From Brachionus koreanus (taxonomy: Eukaryota > Rotifera > Eurotatoria > Ploima > Brachionidae), in assembly GCA_016987375.1 (NCBI GenBank), contig PJRA01000297.1, positions 811,158 through 843,385 of the forward strand: DNA of 32,228 nt, given 5' to 3'. The notes under the pieces were generated by a model. The model was not told the DNA's origin. It made no database searches and worked only from the letters and a program-made list of their open reading frames with translations. Both the position numbers and the translations under genes were made by a program. Below are positions 1 to 11,160 of the stretch, one piece after another; the stretch's first letter is position 1, and each line of letters opens with the position of its first letter.

Positions 1-1003
1 TAGAAGATAACTCAACTAAAATAAAGCAAATGCAAGCAATTCGCTAAAAACTCTCTAAATATGAATTTTTTGTAAAAGTAAATGAGTATTACTTCCTTTT
101 CAAAGGCAGTGATGAGATCAAAATTGACCTTAAAGCTCATTATTGCTATTGTAAATACTTTAATAAATTTTAAATATGTGGTCATCTGTTGAGTATAAGA
201 TATTTATAAGGGTCTAATTAGTTTGTGAACAAACCCAAAAAAATGGGTTTGAAAAATTGAAATTAAACTGGATATATTTTTTAAAAAAATTTCTTAAATT
301 GACAAAAATTTAATTCAGATTTTATGTAAAAAAAATTAAAAATTTTTATTAATTATATTTTTTATTTAAAAATTGAATATGTTAAAATATTTTTTTGTTT
401 TTTAAAAAGGGAGGTATATTTTCCAGAAGAAAATATGTGAAAAAGTAAAGTATGCTGGGATGAAATATGGGTATGCTGAAAGGTTTTATTAGTATATTGA
501 AAAGATTTGAAAGTATATTGGTCATGTAGACCCATGCCCAAACATTTTTTTGGGAAATTTAAATTTTTTTAGAAATGATTTTTTCATTGTTGTTACGATA
601 AATTCACCATATTTTACGTAAAATTACGAGAAATAGTGACGGAGTCATTAATTAATAACCGAAAATTTAGTAAAAATAACCTAAAGTATTTTACATGTTC
701 AATATTGTAAATAAAACATTCATTTTTGACTATATTACCCTTTTTTGAATTTTATTAACCAAAAATGACATTTTATTACGTTAATTTTTGTCAAAAAAGC
801 TATCAAATAAATTATAATATTAGATAAAAAAGAATAAGCAAAAAAATTGTCTTTATTTTTGAATTTACTTGCTTTCGGCATCTTTTATAAGTGTGATACA
901 TCAGAAAATATTTCAAAAAAATAAAAAATATTTAAGCTTAGTTTTATAAGTTAATTTAAAAAGAAAAAAATTTTCTAATATTTATGGCTTAAAAATGAGA
1001 AGC
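1..1003. other. Gene-free AT-rich stretch
   Basis: I see no coding frame with recognisable protein, no RNA gene and no clear mobile element here. The sequence is dominated by A and T tracts. A small palindrome (ttttacgtaaaa, about 612-623) is the only compact structure noticed. Confidence 0.6.
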
Positions 1004-1225
1004 GGTCATTTTGACTGCTTCCGTTCTTTTCGCTAAACAGACTTTTATATTCTAAACCGATCATTTTAGTGAATCGAGAGTATGCTCATTTTAAAGCTTT
1101 TTAAAAATTAAGCCCGCTTGAAAAATTGGCATAGAAAATAAAAGTTAAAGTGATAAAAATATTCAAAAAACTAACAAAAAAAGGTCATTTTGACCGCCTT
1201 GGATTTGGTCCTTTTAGTGTTAAGT
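1004..1225. repeat. Degenerate direct repeat with GGTCATTTTGAC core
   Basis: The core ggtcattttgac occurs at 1004-1015 and again at 1183-1195, where it extends to the near-palindrome ggtcattttgacc. Both copies are followed by a loosely similar stretch containing gc, cc and a ctttt run, so this looks like a worn duplication about 180 bp apart. Origin unknown. Confidence 0.4.
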
Positions 1226-1234
1226 TTGAAATCA

Positions 1235-1279
1235 ATGCTTGTTAAGAAACCTAAACCTAAACCTAAACGATGCTTGTTA
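1235..1279. repeat. Short telomere-like (CCTAAA)n array between 10-bp direct repeats
   Basis: About three and a half units of the hexamer CCTAAA (TTTAGG on the other strand) lie at 1247-1268. The 10-mer atgcttgtta sits immediately outside on both sides, at 1235-1244 and 1270-1279. That resembles a small insertion with a target-site duplication, or repair of a break with telomere-type sequence. The unit is not the common animal TTAGGG, so the telomere interpretation is inference. Confidence 0.55.
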
Positions 1280-1329
1280 TGAAGTTTTTAGTAAAATATG
1301 TCTTTAATGTTTTACCGAAGAGATTTTTG

Positions 1330-1848
1330 GACACAATGTTGTTGGGTTTTTACAGAACTGAACTATGGATTCGTTTTAATTGTTCAGAATGTAGCTCTGC
1401 ATTTACGACACGACCATTTGGAGCCAGCTAAAAGTGTGTAATTCCTTGAAAGTTCCACTAAACACCTTTTTTATCAAACAATCTTTTTTTCACAATTGAC
1501 TTAGCTGATTGAGATGTGTCCAACCATTGATTTCTGTTATCATAATTTCGAAAATAGATCCACTTCTTACTACAAATGATAATCCGTCAGAAAGACCGTT
1601 TATCCTGGGAATTGTTTTAAATAGTTTCCTACAAATTTCAATGCGTTATTGAATATTATATGAAATCATGAGGTAACGTTTGTTAAATTTGTTAATCAAA
1701 TATATCGTTGATTGTGATTAAACTGGTTTAAACATTTGGTAACTGGAAAATACTCAGCTTAGGCATGCTCTCAATCAACTTACGCAGATCATTCTGATCG
1801 AGAATGACTGGTCTACCTGGCCCTTTCTTCCTCTGAAGACTTGAATCA
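1330..1848 (-). pseudogene. Dead mariner (IS630-Tc1-mariner) transposase remnant
   Basis: On the minus strand, interrupted frames spell pieces of a mariner transposase in the right order. First, at 1844 down to about 1737, is an N-terminal helix-turn-helix part reading RKKGPGRPVILDQNDLRKL. Next, at about 1570-1517, is the first catalytic-domain block reading KKWIYFRNYDNRNQWLD. Finally, at about 1425-1362, is the block reading LAPNGRVVNAELHSEQLKRI. The family's first catalytic acidic residue normally lies in a DEKW motif; here the site reads SKKW. Several stops and at least one frameshift separate the blocks. The C-terminal part with the last catalytic Asp (HDNARPH region) is not recognisable, and I found no terminal inverted repeats. 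The element is long inactive. Family assignment is from remembered motif order, not from a search. Confidence 0.72.
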
Positions 1849-1862
1849 CAACTATTTAAATT

Positions 1863-3333
1863 TTTGTAAACAAAGAGTCAGACTAATCATTTCGAAGAGC
1901 ATGCAATTCTGTTTTTTGAAACAAAAAATATGACTTAAAGTTTTGGAATTGCATAGACGCTAAAACCAAAACTATAAAATATTTTATAAAACCCAAAATT
2001 TTATTATTCAATAATAAATATAATAAAAAGAGTCAAGTTCGAGACTAAATTCTATTCTAGATTAAAAACTAATATTTGACCTCATAGCCTAACTCTGTAA
2101 TTCAAGACCTAACATGATTAAATATAAGAGATGAGACCTAAAACCTAAAGCATTAAGAAATAATTACAAATCCTTAGAAGGATCAATTTTAGATTATTTT
2201 TTTTAAATTTTTTAAAATTAAGAAAAATTCATTAAAAGAAATATAATTAAAAAAAATATAAAAAGTACAAATAATTATTTTGAAACTTAAAATATTTATC
2301 AATTAATTTAAAGAAATTTATTATAATCAAATAATAAAAATCTACATTTTAAATATTTTGAATTTTGGCTTGGACTTGATTTAAGACTTGTGACTTTTAA
2401 ACAGCTCTGATTGTTATAATGCAAATAATATTTTGTAAGCAAAACAAATTCTTAATAATAAATGAGGTTTCTAAATAGAAATGCTCTTCTTTTTCTTTTA
2501 ATTATAAATCTGCTATCACGTCCCTGAATATGTCTGGTAAGAGAACAGACTTAAAATAATTTTTTGATTTAAAATAATATGAAATTTAATAGTTTAGAAC
2601 AAAAAAAAATATTTAAAATTCTTTTGCCTTTTTTCGAAAGATTAAAAACAAATTCTGTAAATACTGTGCAATAATCCCTATCGCTATTTTACTGAGATTC
2701 TGGTACAACTCGGCAAATTTTGTTTAAATTGAATTTTGGCATTTTCAGCTGTGGTACATTTTGCAGAGATTTTTATTGTAGACTTTAACAACTGATGCAC
2801 CATATTGCGTTTACATAACTAGTTTTGTTGCTTATTGAACAAACATGAACTTTACATGAACTGAAAAGTTAACAAGTTGGGTGCAAAATGTTCCAATTTT
2901 ATTTTTATTTTTCTCGCTTTTGAATTATCTCTTTCTAGGAGTAATTTTAAATATACTTCAAATGTCTTAATTGTCGAATTCTTGTGATAATTTAGCAATG
3001 TAAACTAAATTTTTAACTTAATGAAACTTTTTTTTTGGTTTGTTTTTTATTTTAAATAAATTCAAAAATACATAAATAAAATAAAACTTTTTTTTTTCAA
3101 ATTTTTAAACATTTTATTTTGTATATGTTTATAATACATTCAAAATTGCTGATTTTTGTTCCAAGTTTGTTGAACTTTTTTTTTTTTTAAAAAGAGAAAA
3201 CATTAAAAATAACAATAAAATAATTTCCGACAAAAAAAAAAGAAAGTTTCTAAAGAATATTTTCCTTTGTATAACTAATTTTTATTAATTTTACTTTTAC
3301 TATTAACACCAAATAAATTGGTTTTTTTTTTCA
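1863..3333. other. Gene-free AT-rich stretch downstream of U2AF2
   Basis: Nothing coding or structured was recognised in this interval. It lies beyond the 3' end of the minus-strand U2AF2 gene and consists of AT-rich sequence with long T and A homopolymers, especially near 3030-3240. Confidence 0.6.
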
Positions 3334-3339
3334 TTTATT
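3334..3339 (-). promoter_or_regulatory. Candidate U2AF2 poly(A) signal
   Basis: TTTATT on the plus strand is AATAAA on the minus strand, about 30 nt beyond the U2AF2 stop codon. Other AT-rich variants lie further downstream, so the real cleavage site may be later. Confidence 0.35.
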
Positions 3340-3368
3340 TTTTCTCATACACATATATTAGGTCCAGA

Positions 3369-5237
<1,869 letters not shown>

Positions 5238-6282
5238 AAAAGTAAACCGGAAAATTTGCTTAAATTACTTTCGGCAATCGAGTACACCGAGGCTATTTTG
5301 GAGATAACAGCCGAGAAACTATTTGGCAAAGTGTTTAAGTGGCTGATTGTTTTTGTTACCCAATTGACCAAGTAAACTTTTTGATCAAAATTTGTCCAGG
5401 TTTAGTATCTTTCATCTTTAGATGCATCATTAAGCTGCAGTTGCTTATTTTTCACAAGACAGGCATTCAGCCAACGCCTTCTCTATTCAATTTTGGCTCG
5501 TTGATTGAGTCCAAAAAAAATGGACAATCAGACCAGAAAGGCGAAGGCTTTTTTGTGCTCAAACACTCCGGACGAACTGTCCGAACAATTAAAAACTGTG
5601 AGATTAGACTTAAATAAAGTAAGAAAAGATTAATATTATGTGCGGCGTTTAGCACCGGTTAGTTTAGAAAAGAGAGACTGGAGCGTGCCGACTATGGAAA
5701 ATAGCATGACTAAAACTGAAAATCAAAATACTCATTTTGATCCAAGTTCGGACAAAATGAGATTTGTGGCCGAATTAATTTATATTCTTAGGCCCATTTG
5801 TCATAGTGGGTTTAAAATAAATAATTAAATAAAATATTAATTAAAAAAATTTTATTAGTTACATCTATGCTGATATTTAAGCCCAAATCGTGGATCCAAT
5901 ATGCAGTAGCTTTTTCAATGGATAGCACAAGGTATGCACAAATCGATTGATCCTTTTAATTAGACATTTTTCTTAAAGTTTGTTTTTGATGAATGGAACT
6001 AATAAACTAAGCAAAGAGCAAAAGGAAGAACTAAGACGAAGAACAATAGCGCTTCTGTACTATTTGATTCGCAGTCCGTTCTATGAATTCTATTCAAGTT
6101 CACTAATAAAGTTAATATTGGCGCTTATCGAACAACACATTATAGGAACTAAATTTTTAATAAGTAATTTGAATTTTTTATAGTTAAAAAAAGTCAAATT
6201 TATGTTCACTATTTGTCAAGAATACATTAAGGAATACATACCTTACTGGCAATCGATTTACAACTACTGTTGGACCGCTTAA
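5238..6282 (+). CDS. PEX16: Peroxisomal membrane protein PEX16 (multi-exon, N-terminus unresolved)
   Basis: PEX16 is an integral peroxisomal/ER membrane protein that helps recruit PEX3 and insert membrane proteins during peroxisome biogenesis. I assembled it from six exons: 5238-5371, 5422-5597, 5653-5805, 5859-5931, 5979-6163 and 6221-6282. The introns are 47-57 nt, all GT..AG, and every junction keeps frame. The 260 residues obtained align along the family: LLSAIEYTEAILEIT and KVFKWLIVFVTQLTK (first membrane region), HKTGIQPTPS, SGRTVRTIKNSP, ELIYILRPICH, then the hallmark RRRTIALLYYLIRSPFY, and the end YIPYWQSIYNYCW. The last splice gives the same spacing as the vertebrate C-terminus. About 80 N-terminal residues of the family are missing and must lie within 4833-5237, be very divergent, or be lost. 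Exon joins are inferred from homology and splice signals. Confidence 0.9.
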
Positions 6283-6369
6283 AAAGTACATTTTATTTTT
6301 GATTTAAAATTTTTAAATCAAAATTAAAATTAAATATTGAAGAATTTTAGTTTTTAGATTTTTTTTTTA

Positions 6370-6375
6370 AATAAA
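6370..6375 (+). promoter_or_regulatory. Candidate PEX16 poly(A) signal
   Basis: This is the first AATAAA after the PEX16 stop codon, about 90 nt downstream, in AT-rich DNA where such hexamers are common by chance. Confidence 0.35.
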
Positions 6376-7057
6376 ATATTTCCACTTTTTTTTTATTTGA
6401 TAGTGTGACAAACTTTGAATTTAGACAATCATTTTTTTATTTTAAGAATTGTTAGATTTAGCTTAATTTTAAGTAAACAAGTAGTTTTCTGCTTTCTGAA
6501 ATTGGGGTAGATATTTTGTTACTATATATGATCCTGTGAAGTCAAATACAACTTGAAAAAACATGATTCCTTTAAAAGTACTTTTTAACATAAAATAATT
6601 TTTTTTGAAAAAAAAAAAGACAAAAATTAAAACATCGATAAAATTTAAAAGTCATTGATTTTTTTTTCTTGAATAAAAATAAAGTAAATATTTCAGTTTT
6701 AATTATACAGTTTTGGTAATTGATTTACAATAATCGATTTAAAAACTGATTAACTTATTAATCGAATATATTATTTTTAATTAATTGTGTATTTTTCTTT
6801 ATTTTAAACATTATATTAATTTGAGAAAAAAATTTTTAAATGAAAATTTTTTTTTAAAGCTTGAAAAACACATTTTCGATCGAAAAAAATTATACTAATT
6901 CTAAAACTGAGCCTTAAGATGACAGATTAAAATTCTTAAATCTAATGAGTCTAGAAAATCGTCGCTTAAGTGGTGACTAAACTCAAGAATATAAAATTTT
7001 AAATTTTAAATTGTCCCAGAAATAAATCGCAGAGAAGATTAATTTCTTATATAAATA
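6376..7057. other. Gene-free AT-rich stretch
   Basis: No gene was recognised. A motif at about 6616-6660 (aaagacaaaaattaaaacat followed by a cattgattt end) has similar copies at about 15432 and 28717, so it may belong to an old dispersed repeat family. Confidence 0.5.
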
Positions 7058-7377
7058 TATCACAGTGAAACATTGTGGAACAATTTATCAGTGAATGCTA
7101 TTGATGAGCAAACAATAAATAGCTTCAAAGCAGCATTTTCCAAAAAGTCTTTCGAATGGTGGGAACTAAAGACCGCCTTAACTTTGTAATCGATTTTCAG
7201 CACCAAGTATTTTTTAGGAAAAAGACTGGAACAAAGTACGTTGCAGTATTTTTCTAAATTTATCAAAAAGGCAACCATTTTTGTTCAATTTGTTAATGAT
7301 AAGCTACAGCAGGATACCTGCGGAGTCAGACTAGCTTTTGTCTCGCCATGGTAGCTTTTCTTGACGTAAAAAAAAAT
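7058..7377 (+). pseudogene. LINE (non-LTR retrotransposon) 3' fragment
   Basis: A plus-strand frame ending at the taa at 7187-7189 reads SETLWNNLSVNAIDEQTI and then NSFKAAFSKKSFEWW. This is the WN-x-LP ... S-FK signature at the C-terminus of CR1/Jockey-like reverse transcriptase proteins. Stops lie just upstream at 7042 and 7051, so only the extreme 3' end is recognisable. A G+C-richer 3' untranslated piece follows (about 7300-7365) and ends in an A-run at 7368-7377, as expected for a 5'-truncated LINE copy. The exact clade cannot be told. Confidence 0.65.
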
Positions 7378-7779
7378 TTAATTAGTCCAGGTTTAAGTTA
7401 GAATCCATGACATATAGCATCGTTTCACTAATTTCAAATTCGTTACAAATTCATTTTCCCTCTTCTCTCTTTTTCTATTTTTTTAAATATATCTGTAATC
7501 TAATATCAGTAGTCGGCCTCAGTGATGGCTAAAGTTCAGCATCAAATCAGGACCGAACCCTAGCAGCCGCGGACTCATTGATAAACACGAGAGATTCCAT
7601 TTGAATTTCACAAGACAAGTATATCTTGATAAAATTATTTAAAGATAACTATTTTAATTGATAATAAATTAACAATTAAAATTTTCTAGCAAATTTCTTA
7701 ATAAATTAAAATAAATATTTTTAAAATCATATTTCATACAAAAATATTTTTTTGCAATTTTTTTAGAGACCAAAAAGCT
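7378..7779. other. Gene-free stretch with a G+C-richer island
   Basis: About 7510-7600 is noticeably richer in G+C than its surroundings and contains ccctagcagccgcggactc, but it has stops in all frames that I followed and no recognisable product. It may be another piece of repeat-derived sequence. Confidence 0.4.
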
Positions 7780-8163
7780 AGTAAAGTTCGAGCGTAGTAA
7801 AAATACCACACTATCTGAATTTAAAAGAAGCGACTTTAAATTATTAATCTGCATATTTAAAAACCTTAGAAATTATGTTTTTTTGGGTGAGTAAATAAAT
7901 AAATTTTTTGACTGAATCCCTCAACGATTCAAAAAAAAAGTATCTTGTCTTATTAGGATATTCATATTATAACATGAGTTATTACAGCTTGAAGACAAGA
8001 TACTTTATTTTGAATCTTTTAGGGAATCCAGTCAAAAAATTAATTTTTTTACTCACCCAAAAAAACATAATTTCTTAGGTTTTTAAGTATGCTGGTTAAT
8101 AATTTAGGTCGGTTCTTTTAAATTCAGATAGTGCGGTAGTCTTGTTAGGCGCGAACCTTACTT
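7780..8163. repeat. Large foldback (inverted repeat) element
   Basis: The left arm 7780-7950 and right arm 7993-8163 are reverse complements with scattered mismatches, separated by a 42-nt loop. The best matched parts are cactatctgaatttaaaaga, aaattatgtttttttgggtg and the loop-proximal tatcttgtct/agacaagata pair. The outer ends read agtaaagttcgagcg and its counterpart cgcgaaccttact. Transcribed, this would form a hairpin stem of about 170 bp. A MITE or foldback transposon is the likeliest nature; no transposase and no clear target-site duplication were seen. Confidence 0.85.
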
Positions 8164-9610
8164 TTACATAACCTGTTAAAAAATTATATTTTTCAAAAAA
8201 AGTCAAAGTTTTTCCAGATATCGTTTTACCAAATTTTTTTCATAAAATTTTGATATAAGAATTTCTACGAAAAAAAGCGTAAATATGCAGTACAATGCAA
8301 ATTGTCTATTTTTTAATTATTGAGACAAATTAGGATAATAGATAAAAAAATTAATTTGATCAAAACTTTTTTTTAAATAAAGTCACATTAAAATAAATCT
8401 CTTTTAAATAAATTTGATTTTTAAACTCATAATTAAATATTCTGTTGATTTTTTATTATAATATTTTGATTTTTGAAGGCATTGCATTATCAAGAGTTGA
8501 TTTTAAAACAATAAATGAAAAATATAACATCTATCATTTAGTTAATATCATTTAATAAATAACATGGGCGAGATTTAATTTGGTGAATGCTTCAAAAGCG
8601 TTTTTTAACTTGTGGTGCAATAAACCTAACGGAGGAATAAATGATAAATCAATTGAATGTCTCTCAAATTCTAAAATGGATTAAATGAAAAAATAAAAAA
8701 TTGTTTTAAAAAATTCTTATTTTAATCTATAATTTTATCTTTGGTAAATCTGTATTTCGTATGAATACTCTTCTTTTTAATCAGTCATCCGTATTTTTCT
8801 ATTATTCTTTGGATTTTTTCCACATGCAAATCTAAGATCGATTTGATTACTAAGTCCGTACAGCTGATGGGTAAATGTTTATGATACAAGCAGAGCATCG
8901 AAGGTTCAAGCACTCCCCTGAAAGAAAAAATCTTTCCCAATGCCTCTGCAATACAAAACGAATTTTCAAACCATTTTCATCAAAAAAGAGATATCAATTT
9001 CGTCTTGGTAATAATAACGATGTAGCTGATCAACTCGATATAGTATCCTTTGTGTCACATGAGATCTGGTTCTAAAAATTTAGCGGAAAAAGAGATTGAA
9101 TTGATTTTTTTGAATTTAAATTTAAAATAAAAATTTTTTTACTTTTTTAAGTTAAACCGAAAAGCATTTAAATTGTATTTAAAAAAGACACATAAAAAGG
9201 TCAGTGAGCCTATTTTTATAAAGAATCAATGTAACGCAGACATGAGGGTTTAATTTATGGCTATTTCAAATCGGTCTAAACCATAAAGATTGAGTGAATC
9301 CAATTTTTAATTACATAAAATTTTAGAATTTAATCAGCTTTAAAAAAATTAAAAAAAGTAATTGAATTTTTGTTTAAACATTTAAAAACTATGAATATTC
9401 CATTTCAGTAATTTTTCAAAATTAGTTTTTCATCTAATTTTATTAAATAAATAAATAAATTTTTTAAATGAATAATTGTTTTTTTTTAATTCTAAACTAC
9501 TATAAATTGTATCACATGATTAGATTATGATACAAATATAAAAGTTTTAAATTTAACAAAAAAAAAGCACTAATTTAACTAATTTAGAAGATTTTGTTTA
9601 AATTTTCAAA
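8164..9610. other. Gene-free AT-rich stretch before the lamin-like gene
   Basis: A short plus-strand open frame at about 8875-9075 resembles no family that I know and has no supporting codon pattern. The interval should contain the promoter of the downstream lamin-like gene, but no element is distinctive. Confidence 0.5.
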
Positions 9611-11017
9611 ATGTCATCCAATGATATACCAATTCTACGCCTAAACGAATGCCAGTCTTTAGATGAACCACAGGCCCAGCAGACAAGACAAAGGATTAGG
9701 TCTCATTCACTTAATCCAGACACAAATACAGTTAAAAAATTGAAAATGACCAATTGTGCACCAGAAGTTCATGAGCTAAACAACCGACTAGATCAATTGG
9801 TAAAAAAGTATCGCAATCTTAATACTTCTTATTTTGCTAATCAAACGTTGGATGAAATAAAATCTGCTTATCAAGCTCAATTTAACAGTTGGAATGAAAA
9901 AATGAATAAAATTGTTATTGAAAATACAAAACTGAGACTACTTAATGATTCTCTAAATGACAAATTGAACACAGCTGGTAAAAATTTGTCTCGGTTAAAA
10001 GAGGAACTCGAAAACTCTATTTCTTCTTTAAAACAACAGCTTAGAGAAAATGTCGAAAAATACGAAAATTCATCTAAAGAATGTCAAAAAATGGAGGCTG
10101 AATTTAAAACTCAAATTGAAATGGTCAAATCAGAATTAATAAATGAAAAGAAAAAAGTTACTTTTCTGGAAAATAGAAATTCCGTTCTAGAAAAAGAGCT
10201 TGAATTTAGAAATTCACTTTTTGAGAAAGAAGTAGCTGAATATAAGAGAATTTCTGAATTAAATCACAAGACAATAGAAAACAAAATACGCGATGAACTT
10301 GATGAGCAATATGAAATATTTAAGGATGAATTGATACAGAAAACAGCTCAAGAAAAAAGTATTTTGAGCGAAAATTTGAACAGATCTCACAGCAATAGGA
10401 TTTCTCAGATGGAATTAGGCATTAAGAGTATTGAGCGTAGAAAAGAAATAATAGAAAATGAGCTGGAAGAGGAAAGAAAAAAAAATGAAACGTTGAAAAA
10501 AGATAATCAAAAAATAAAGATTGATTATAAGAAAAAACTTGAAAGCTTGGAACAAGAATTAAAAACAAAAGATGAAATTCATTCCAATTTAAATGTAGAA
10601 ATTGAAGCTTTGAGAAAAGAATTCGATAGAGAACTAAGGGAAAGGATCAGTTTGGAAAAAGAAATTAGGAAATATAAAAAAATAATTGAAGATGCAGAGA
10701 GGCATATGAATATAACACCCAACTCAACTTCTTCACCCCAAGCATTTGATTCACCAGAAATAGAAATAGAAGAACAAAGAAACCATGAAGTCATATCGCC
10801 AATTATATCAAGTAGTTTAAATGAATATTCTGAAGACGAAGTAAGCAGAAAAAGACGTCGATTACAGATAGATTTGGAGGCAGATCCTCATATAAGCTAT
10901 AAAAAAGGACAGTTTTTAGTTGAATACAATGCAAAGGACAGAATAGAAAGAGAAAATAATGTCGAAAGTGAACAAGGTCCGGTTTCTTTTTTTAATATAT
11001 TTAGAAAAAAAAAATAG
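9611..11017 (+). CDS. Lamin-like intermediate-filament protein lacking an obvious Ig-fold tail and CaaX box
   Basis: This 468-residue, intronless protein is almost entirely coiled coil after a head of about 50 residues. I read it as a divergent nuclear lamin or lamin-derived intermediate filament. Coil 1 begins HELNNRLDQLVKKYRNL (54-70), matching the lamin start ELNDRLAVYIDRVRSL. IKSAYQAQF (83-91) matches the lamin AAYEAEL segment. LEKELEFRNSLFEKEV (193-208) matches lamin LKEELEFRKNIYEEEL. The rod ends EIRKYKKIIEDAERHMNITP (351-370), where lamins have EI-AYRKLLEGEEERL followed by an SP-rich stretch. A basic cluster SRKRRRLQ (412-419) sits where lamins carry their nuclear localisation signal. 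After it only about 50 residues remain: there is no recognisable lamin-tail Ig fold, and the end FFNIFRKKK has no CaaX box. The rod is about 310 residues, shorter than in typical lamins. An in-frame stop lies 12 nt upstream of the ATG. A generic coiled-coil protein is the alternative reading. Confidence 0.75.
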   Translation: MSSNDIPILRLNECQSLDEPQAQQTRQRIRSHSLNPDTNTVKKLKMTNCAPEVHELNNRLDQLVKKYRNLNTSYFANQTLDEIKSAYQAQFNSWNEKMNKIVIENTKLRLLNDSLNDKLNTAGKNLSRLKEELENSISSLKQQLRENVEKYENSSKECQKMEAEFKTQIEMVKSELINEKKKVTFLENRNSVLEKELEFRNSLFEKEVAEYKRISELNHKTIENKIRDELDEQYEIFKDELIQKTAQEKSILSENLNRSHSNRISQMELGIKSIERRKEIIENELEEERKKNETLKKDNQKIKIDYKKKLESLEQELKTKDEIHSNLNVEIEALRKEFDRELRERISLEKEIRKYKKIIEDAERHMNITPNSTSSPQAFDSPEIEIEEQRNHEVISPIISSSLNEYSEDEVSRKRRRLQIDLEADPHISYKKGQFLVEYNAKDRIERENNVESEQGPVSFFNIFRKKK

Positions 11018-11154
11018 ATCTTTTTCAGCATATAATTTTAATTTGAGTCGAACTTATCTTACCCAAGCGTAAATTTTTATAAATTTTTTTACTCGAATAT
11101 TTTTTCAAGTATTTTTTAAATTAATTAAATTTAGTAAAATATAAATTTTAATTT

Positions 11155-11160
11155 AATAAA
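11155..11160 (+). promoter_or_regulatory. Candidate poly(A) signal of the lamin-like gene
   Basis: AATAAA lies about 140 nt after the stop codon and runs directly into an A-tract. Confidence 0.35.

Noticed and set aside
6164..6180. PEX16 reading on to the tag at 6181, or using the nearby acceptor tatag
   Set aside because: That intron would be only about 20 nt and the frame would not give the family C-terminus. The acceptor at 6219-6220 gives a 57-nt intron and exact alignment spacing.
7669..7854. Minus-strand open frame
   Set aside because: It overlaps the left arm of the foldback at 7780-8163 and has no recognisable product.
8900..8915. ggttcaagcac, similar to a tRNA B-box
   Set aside because: No matching A-box or cloverleaf could be drawn. 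A similar B-box-like match on the minus strand at about 30737 lies inside AP-2 alpha coding sequence.
8875..9075. Plus-strand frame of 66 codons, with a loosely similar GNN-DVAD stretch near 24430
   Set aside because: The similarity is short and gapped, and no known family was recognised.
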